Below, piece by piece: positions 57,051-64,000 of a stretch of DNA of 64,000 nt; the first letter of the stretch is position 1, and the number at the start of each line of letters is the position of its first letter. The stretch is from Takakia lepidozioides. Lineage: Eukaryota; Streptophyta; Takakiopsida; Takakiales; Takakiaceae. A program made the translations under genes and the position numbers. The stretch is from positions 40,777,053 to 40,841,052 of the forward strand of contig CM060732.1 of NCBI GenBank assembly GCA_030704615.1, read 5' to 3'. A model generated the notes under the pieces. It saw only the letters and a list, made by a program, of their open reading frames with translations. It was not told the origin of the DNA and ran no database searches.

Positions 57051-58113
57051 ATAGCTTGAGGTTAACTTTAAGTTCCCAAGCCTTTTTTTTACTTTTTACC
57101 AATTTTGGGTACCTTGCTACAGTAAATTGCCCCTATAAACCTACCAAGAATCGTCCAGAGATTACAGCCTTACAACAGTGGGCCCAGCTCATTTATGCAT
57201 GACATACCAAAAAATGAGCCAAGTCCACCATGGAAATTGTGAGATTATAACGGTGGCCCAGACCTCAAATATCAGGTCCCAAAGAAAAAGTGAGAAAGAA
57301 ATTGGTTTGACCAAATCAAAACTTAGCTTTATCCAATTTTGCTTGCCCCAAGACCCACCATTTCCAAATCAATAGTGGAGTGGCTATGACCCCACTAAAT
57401 TGCAAGTCCAATTGATTTTTTCACTTATGGTTGCTTTGCATGCAATTACATAGGGGTTGAAATCTCAAAATTGACAAGAGAAAATGTGCCTCCAAATGAA
57501 GTTATTTTTTTTCTACAAAATTTTTAAAAGCCAACGATGGGTGTGTATGTAATGCTCACACACCACAAGGTGAAGTGTTTTTTCTAAAATTGCTAATTTT
57601 CTACCAAAAATGGGTGTCGTGCGCATACGTATCGCTACACAAGTACATCGATGTCCAAACTACACCACACATATATGCACAATAAAGTAGTCTGCCAAGT
57701 ATCATGCAGGCTGTCACAGCACAGAATTACTCTCTAGAGGAGGACCAGGATTAGAATAAATGGTAGTAATCTGTCCGAACAGGATCTGATTCCAGCATAA
57801 GAGCACAGAACGAGAGGAGGGGTGAACCAGACTGTGAGAACTACATGAACATGTTCGGAACCCGTAGATAACCTGGGAACAGCTTTTAATGGCGAGGACA
57901 TTTTGGTGTTAAAAAAAAAAAAAAAAAAAAAACCTTTTGATCTAATTTAAATGATTTAGAGCCTAATTGGTCATATCTTTGTCAAATGGACTCCGTTTGA
58001 CTCATTTTTTTGGGGGGGTAGCTGCAGAAAAGGGAAATCTACCTATCTAGATCTGGTTTTAGTTTTTTGGACTCTGCTGAAAATCTATGGAATTTTTTGA
58101 GTGTGAGTGTGCT
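57051..58113. other. Intergenic region
   Basis: No gene is recognised. A 21 bp poly(A) run lies at 57911-57931. Confidence 0.4.
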
Positions 58114-58939
58114 ATGAAAGATCCACAATTCTGTTTCTAGAACCTGTTGTGGTCTACATGAGAGACAAATCTGGGGATGTCCTCCTTGTATGGCTGGGGG
58201 AAATGATGACGTAATTGAAGGGCAGATCTCTACTCTTAGCCTGTGCACACAAGGGGACAAGATTTATGTTTCTCAAGGAACTCAGACTGATTTGAGTGGG
58301 GAGCAGTTAGACGAGTTGATTGCATACTGGGAGTCAGGCATTAGCAATAGACAACACACTGCTGTAGTTGGCGTTAAGGGCCTCAATATTGTTTTGGACA
58401 GTCAGAACTCTGTTGGAGCCAGCAGTTCTGCAGCTGTAGGTGAAATACCAAAGTGGGTGGAAGCTAGGCTTGGAACACAGCCAAAGACAGCCCCGGGGAC
58501 CAAGGTGTTCAACCACAAGGCCGTGGTGTACTGGAGCAAAGGAGCAGGAGCTACACAAGTTTTTGCAATTTGACATGGTTGCAGCCGGACACGCTCTACA
58601 CAAGGCAACCACGAGCAGGGGTTCATTAGCAATGACAAGTTTGTTCTGCTTGAAGGAGATGCAGTCATTCGCAATGAGGACACTCGCAACCGTCTCAAAG
58701 CTTTCGAGTTGAGAGACTGTCGGACCCTACCTTTATTTTCTTTAGTATTCAGTGAGCGGGAGATATGGAAGTATTGCTTTGTCTCTACCTGGCAAAAAGA
58801 GGAGGAGGGTTGGTTAGAGCGAGTTACTGTAGCTTGGGATAAGGTTAGTGGCAGGTTTCTGGACATAGATATAACTCTTACACCTTACCATCATGCAGAG
58901 CGAGGCACTTTGAGAGAAGTCTGGCAGTTGATAGCATAG
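58114..58939 (+). pseudogene. Decayed retroelement-like ORF with in-frame stop
   Basis: One frame runs from about 58114 through GGNDDVIEGQISTLSLCTQG, QTDLSGEQLDELIAYWESGI and WVEARLGTQPKTAPGTKVFN to FAI, a single TGA at 58571-58573, then continues in the same frame as FISNDKFVLLEGDAVIRNED, KYCFVSTWQKEEEGWLERVT and TPYHHAERGTLREVWQLIA to the stop at 58937-58939. There is a Cys-rich stretch (CCGLHERQIWGCPPC) before the first ATG (58190). I do not recognise the family. The gag-like frame 600 bp downstream on the same strand suggests that both belong to one dead element. Confidence 0.5.
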
Positions 58940-59559
58940 ATCAGGATTAGATCTTGCTTGGTCGGGCCTCTATTCTTCCCCTCATTCTCTTTACTATTTT
59001 CATTACTTTGTACTTGTAGTTGCCAAAGCCTCTCTTGGTGGAGGCCAGTCAGTCCGGGGTTTTTGGGCTGGGATATTCTGCAGGATCAGCATTGCAAATG
59101 GATTTTGGTGTGGGGGTGTTGATGTTTTGATTTCTTGTGTTTGGATCCCCCCCAACACCTGCATGCTTGACTATGCGCCATGTTGGTTTTGTGTGGGCGC
59201 TTGCTTTCATAGGGATTAGGCCGGATTCGATCACCGGTCAATCCTAGAGTATGCTGTCAGTGGTGAGGCTGGGGTGATGACCAGCAAGACCACCAGTGTT
59301 TCTTCTATGGTGAGGCTGGGTTGATGACCAGCCAACCATAGGAGTTCTTGCGGTGGATGCAGGTGCAGGTGCCCTTAACCATTGGGATATGACCCTTAAT
59401 CCGCAACAGGTGCTCACCCGTGTCACTATTAGAATTAGTACTAGAGCCTTATAGTGCTACGTGGGGGAGGTGCGGGTTGTGAGTGTCATCACGGAGTTAC
59501 CCAAGGGTTTTAAGGGGAGTACGGCTACAGGCAGTAGCAGTGAGAGTGGGTTCACAAGA

Positions 59560-60127
59560 TGAGGTGTTCGGTTCAGACCATCTTCACCTCCACCCTCAAC
59601 TAGTGCAGAGTCTGACACAGACTCGGAGGCTTCATCAACAAGTGTGCAGTTTCCTTCGCCATTGTTGTGGGACGACATGGAAGAGATGTATGGAGCTACC
59701 AAGGGGCCTCGTAGGTACTCTGGAGCTATGAGCACAATCGAGCTGGATGACTTTATCCAGGAGTTCGACAGCTGGTGTGATTTGCAGCAGATGCGCAATC
59801 CACAGCTGTTCACCCCATTCATGGCATGGAAGGGACTGTTCCAGGATTTGGAAGGACGATTACCACGAGTTCAGGCGAGGACATGAAGCAGAGATTGAGG
59901 AGTGGATGATGTATTGGTCACTTGACTACGTCTCCATTCCTTTCAGTGCTTTGAACATGTTCGATTCTCTAGCATGACATTTGAACGACAGCTTGATATG
60001 GGACATCAATTTGTTGAACTACAATGGAATCTGTGCAGGGTCTATGTTTCCTTGAGCCAGTCAGAGCCATCGATGAAGCTGATGTCCAAGAATGGTTTGG
60101 CCTGGGCTTGTGTGAGTGCCTTAGCAT
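59560..60127 (+). pseudogene. gag-like pseudogene, frameshifted
   Basis: An acidic/Ser-rich lead (STSAESDTDSEASSTS) precedes LDDFIQEFDSWCDLQQMRNP and LFTPFMAWKGLFQDLEG, a Retrotrans_gag-like pattern. Near 59850-59860 the frame slips by one: the continuation DYHEFRRGHEAEIEEWMMYW and SLDYVSIPFSALNMFDS lies in another frame. After 59973 the trace is MTFERQLDMGHQFVELQWNL, or an overlapping frame with [20 protein letters not shown]. No reverse transcriptase, integrase or LTRs were found. Confidence 0.5.
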
Positions 60128-60350
60128 AGTTGACCCTTCCTGTCATGTTTGCACCTAGTCCTGTGTTGTTGTATTCTCCATAGAACACAGTCCTGTAAAG
60201 TCGAACCCATCATAAGTTCTAAGCATACTGTGAATATTGCCATTGTAATGTTGTGTGACTAATACTCCATGGAATTAAAGCGTTTATCCTTTCTGGTCCT
60301 GTGCGCTAACTCGCATCAATGTAGACTCGAGAGAAGAAAACTTTTGCTGA

Positions 60351-61756
60351 TCACGAGGAAGTATAAACCGAGTGTGTGTAAGGGCGCCATGCCCTTCCTA
60401 GTAGAATTGAGCACGTCCCCACTATGGAGCAGTCCACGAAGGAGTAGCCAGTGGTCTCGGTGTTGTTTGTTCGCCCATCAGCTGTTACGCTTCCACTTGT
60501 CGTAGCAGTTGAGTTTATCATCGAATCCTTGGCAGTAATTTCATGAACAAGTTGGGAAAACTCACACGATCACATGCAGATCATGTTCTCTACAAGCTGC
60601 GCCTCTAGCATGCCTTACTGAGCACTTTGACAACTTCATGGTTCAAATGGCCCACCCGATCCGACAACAATATGCGGAAAGGTTTGCTTTTGACCATATA
60701 TCGTACGCTGATTGGTGGGATGTATGTATTGTCAAGGTCTTCCCTTTAAAAATCGGTCTCTCTCACAGATCGCCTATCTCTTCAAATGCACCTTTCCGGA
60801 GGAAGTTGCAGCCTGTTCCAAATGCAACTTTGGAGCCTTTTTATCGACAGACTGAGGCAGCTTGAATGCGAAATCCCTAGCAAGTTTCTCTGTAATCAGC
60901 ATGAGATGAAGTGTACAGAAAGAAGTTCTTGGAATTGAAATCGGGTTAGGTGCTGCCCAAATATATGAAAGACGAGTTGGTTCGATAAGCTTGAGCAACT
61001 GTGATTTCTTACCTCATACAAAGACTGTCCATTTCCAACGACGAGGTCAATTTCCCCCTCGATGTAGCAGTCTTTAAAGTAGTGACGGCCCGAAAAATCG
61101 TACAGGGTATCTTACTCCCCAAGGAACCCACAGCTATAGAAAGCAGCCATATCCCCAGAAATCCTGAGAGCAACTGCCTGCTCTCCCTCTGCGCCGGGTG
61201 GTGGCTTTGGGGCTGAATTCTGTCCATCTCTCTAGGACTCAGAACACTAGGTGCAAATGTTGGAAGATTGAAGAATTCTATATATTTTCAAGATCTTCAT
61301 AAGCAAATTGGCGACTGTGTGCACTGCGTCCTGAATGTCATTGAACGTAATACGTCGACCGGTGCAAACGGATTAGAAGCTTGAACACTGTAACAGGCTG
61401 TCCAGCTTTGTCATCTACATGGAACCATTCGGGCCCTTACAATTTATTTGACTGACCTCTTTCTACCCTACCTATTCACGAGAGCTCGGGGTCAAAGACA
61501 TCAGTCGTTTACGGTTGCTTACCACACAACCTAAAACCATAAAGGTCAGGAAATTACCACTCAGATATAGCAGGGGTAGAATCTAGTACAGTGCTTACAC
61601 TTTCACCTTGAAAGTCATATCGTGTGCAGTGAAGTTAGCAGCATCGGATGCAGAGGCGAAGGTGCTACCGGCTGAACTGCTCGAAATTGTTGTCACCATT
61701 CTCCCAGCTCCCTGGATTGTTATGTGGGGCTTGTTGCTTGCAACAGTTACTTTTCC
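60351..61756 (-). pseudogene. Pectinesterase pseudogene
   Basis: Three minus-strand exons match plant pectin methylesterase. Exon 61756-61607: GKVTVASNKPHITIQGAGRM then STFASASDAANFTAHDMTFK. Exon 61219-61013: [35 protein letters not shown], a TAA stop, then [20 protein letters not shown] and [13 protein letters not shown]. Exon 60481-60351: DGRTNNTETTGYSFVDCSIV then LLGRAWRPYTHSVY and another stop. The TAA (61112-61114) replaces the catalytic Gln of the family's GAQDTLYD motif; QAVAL, the Asp of DLVVG (usually DFIFG) and GRAW remain. The exon 61607/61219 splice is in phase. The enzyme demethylates cell-wall pectin; this copy cannot. Upstream frame 62504-62091 (FPVPTPQEAADVVQAAFESF) may hold remains of the N-terminal exon. 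Confidence 0.85.
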
Positions 61757-62504
61757 CTGCAAACAGATTCAAGCGAAGAACTTCACTCTCTGGGTGCATG
61801 GAATTTATATCAGCCAGAAATTCTCCTTTAGTTGCTATTGAAAATTTCAAAATAGCTCATGTTGGCCGGCTTCATGACAAGTCCTATAGACAACCAAGAC
61901 TTGGCTTTCCAAACAGCTGCACCAGCAGTATCCTCCAATCATCCCATTTGTGCGACACTATACAGAATACTAATAGTGCGCATTCACATATATTGAAAGT
62001 CTGGAACTGGTAGACCGGGGACTAGAATGTACTAGAATGTTCACGAGATGCAGTATACTAAAGTTGTACTACGACAAGTTCAACCAGACGTCAAATTTCA
62101 TGTGGCCTCTTAGAGACGTGAAAAAGTTGATTACAAGACTGCATGCACGGTGCGTATTCTTGGAATTCATGTGCATTGCGTGTGCTCCATTCACCCTGCA
62201 CGAGCATTGTGTGCTCCTTTATGTTACACTCCCAGAATCTGCAATGGCTGTCTTGCATATGAGGCGGCCAGCTGGTGCCCTTGAGATGAGAAGTTTTTGT
62301 CACGAAAGATTCAAAAGCCGCCTGCACAACATCTGCCGCCTCTTGGGGTGTGGGTACTGGGAAATCGAGATTGAAACACCTTTGAATGCGACGACGTTGA
62401 CGTGAAATGGGTCGGTGGCCCAGAAGTTCGTCGTCATCCAGAGATTGGTACTTCTGGAAATTGTGGAATCTGAACTTCTGTGTTCGAGTACAGGAGCATT
62501 TCAA

Positions 62505-64000
62505 GGAGAACGTATAGACCTTAACCCTAATCGTACGGTATTAGGACATTCTAGAAAGATTCCTAGGTCAGCGTTGAATTCTGTAATGCCTGTTTGACGG
62601 CGTCGCCTCTGCCTTCCCTCTCAAGTGTTTAACAAGGGTTTTAGCATTCGTGCGCCGTTAGGCCATTGACTTCAGCATTGGATTGTTTGTAGAATATTGG
62701 GTCCAAGAATTGAAGTGTATTTGAGGGGATTGGCGAGACCTGTTTGGATAGTGTACCCTGCTCGCTTTGATGGGTGATTTGGTTGATCGTTGTAGTTTGC
62801 AAGAATAGGATCCAGATACTGTTTGGATGTGAGAGACAAACAGGGCACGGCCGTGGATAATGCAAATGGACGTGAATTGGAGCTCCACCCTGGGCACTCT
62901 CTCCATTGCAACACCCAACGGACAGCCTCTGTTCACCCCAGCAGTGCACTCTTTTGTTCGGGGGTTTTCGTGTCATAGGCTCGAGGATTTGAAGACGATC
63001 AGCTTTTGCATGTGGGCCGAATGCATTTTGACCTGTTTTCGCTTGCAGATAAACGAGATACGCTACGACAAAGTAGGGTCTCAGTTTTCACTGGAATGGG
63101 GGTTTAGGTGTGATTGCGTTCATCCCTTCACGATGGTTTGGTAATTTCCAAATGAATTTCCTAGAATTCGTACATGAAACAGGGCTTTCAATTTTCATCA
63201 CCAGTGGTTGTAGGTTTGTCTGTATTACCGTTCTGTCATGTTACGATCAATCAGACTGACGTAACAATCATACTTGCAGTGTGAGAGATGTGTTGAAGAG
63301 CAGACATGGGTGGGATAACTCAAAAGGCACCATTCAATTTCCAAGGGCAGCATTGAAGGAAGAAGGAGCTGGGTCAGGAGCTGACGACGGTGTGGCACCT
63401 CCCAAGACTAGTAGTGAGAAGAATGGGGTGGTCTTTTCTCCCCAAACTTCAGGGCAGGTTGTTCCAAACCTCATTGTATTGAAGTTCATGACCTGGACAT
63501 GTTTAGAGAGTTTAGGGCAGGGAGGAGACAGTGATGAAAAGTGATAGTCAATTCTCTGTGCAGAGGAATGTACTGATTGGATATTAAATACAGTCTTCGA
63601 GTTTTGAAGCAAATCCCAAAGTGGCCAAAGTATGCCACTTGCTCGAGGACAGAAATGGGTGTTTTAAGGGCTGGGATTCAACACTGTGAATACAGGCTCT
63701 ATCTGACATGGGTCTGACTGTGGCTGTGGTTCACATGGTAAAGAGAGTGCCAAATACAGAATTTAGATCTCTTGATAGTACGGATGTGATTAATTGCCTG
63801 TCATCGCACAGTCAGCTACATGTAGTGACCGGAACTAAGACAGGCAGTGCGTGAGAGGATGCATTCATAAGACGTTTTTTGCCTTGTGGCCATAGACCCC
63901 GTGCCCAGGTCAGGTTGATCCAGTGCATGAGAGAGAAGAGGGAGTGGTGGAGATGAGCTCTAATATTTGGCTGTTGGGAGTGCAGACAAAGGTTGCAAGG
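62505..64000. other. No firmly recognised gene; possible exons
   Basis: Frames at 62866-63144 (MDVNWSSTLGTLSIATPNGQ...) and 63260-63544 (VRDVLKSRHGWDNSKGTIQF, then PRAALKEEGAGSG) have protein-like text, and the second follows an acceptor-like TTGCAG at 63275-63280, but I cannot join them or name a family. The repeat also found in eIF3l intron 4 lies at 63868-63945. Confidence 0.3.

Noticed and set aside
61112-61114. Stop codon reassignment (TAA read as Gln)
   Set aside because: TAA stands where pectinesterases have Gln, as in green algae with altered codes. However, TAA ends the ISCA2-type gene at its conserved end, TAG ends DAHP synthase, and TGA ends eIF3l, so the code is standard and the gene is broken.

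Overview
This window reads as nuclear DNA of a streptophyte (land plant or close algal relative). The evidence is short-to-medium GT-AG introns, a plant-type class II DAHP synthase with a plastid-like leader, a pectinesterase remnant, a PPR remnant, teloboxes (AAACCCTAA) in front of genes, and abundant plant-style DNA transposons, SINEs and decayed retroelements. I cannot name the species; a non-flowering lineage is a guess. All three stop codons end conserved genes, so the genetic code is standard.

Layout. 1-6.2 kb: a frameshifted PPR scrap, two exons of an unrecognised gene, and a decayed gag-like retroelement. 6.2-9 kb: an intron-bearing HARBI1/ALP1-like (PIF-Harbinger derived) gene. 10.2-15.8 kb: a divergent pair sharing a 415 bp promoter region with a telobox, namely an ISCA2-type Fe-S carrier (minus) and an Arc1p/AIMP1/EMAP-II-type tRNA-binding protein (plus). 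17.3-19.8 kb: a PPIL1/CYP18-2-type cyclophilin. 20-27.8 kb: repeat-rich DNA with a two-unit satellite split by a TTAA-flanked element, hAT-like and TTA-flanked MITEs, a perfect-stem hairpin and a 94 bp-period minisatellite. 28-31.9 kb: eIF3 subunit L, seven exons. 35.4-35.9 kb: tRNA-derived SINE copies. 37.2-40 kb: plastid DAHP synthase, five exons. 41.2-42.4 kb: one transposon nested in another. 43.2-49.1 kb (minus): a PRUNE-like DHH/DHHA2 gene with a very long N-terminal extension and eroded catalytic motifs, carrying a U6 snRNA pseudogene in an intron. 51.7-57 kb: foldback and TIR elements and a cluster of tRNA-derived SINEs. 58.1-60.1 kb: a second decayed gag-like retroelement. 60.3-61.8 kb (minus): a pectinesterase pseudogene in which the glutamine codon of the QDT motif has become a stop. 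62.5-64 kb: nothing firmly recognised.

The intact genes are mostly housekeeping (translation, Fe-S assembly, splicing-associated prolyl isomerase, shikimate pathway entry) and do not form a pathway together. The most interesting material is the PRUNE-like putative pseudoenzyme, the HARBI1-like gene with an altered third catalytic residue, the nested and TTAA-flanked elements, the SINE families and the dispersed hairpin repeat.
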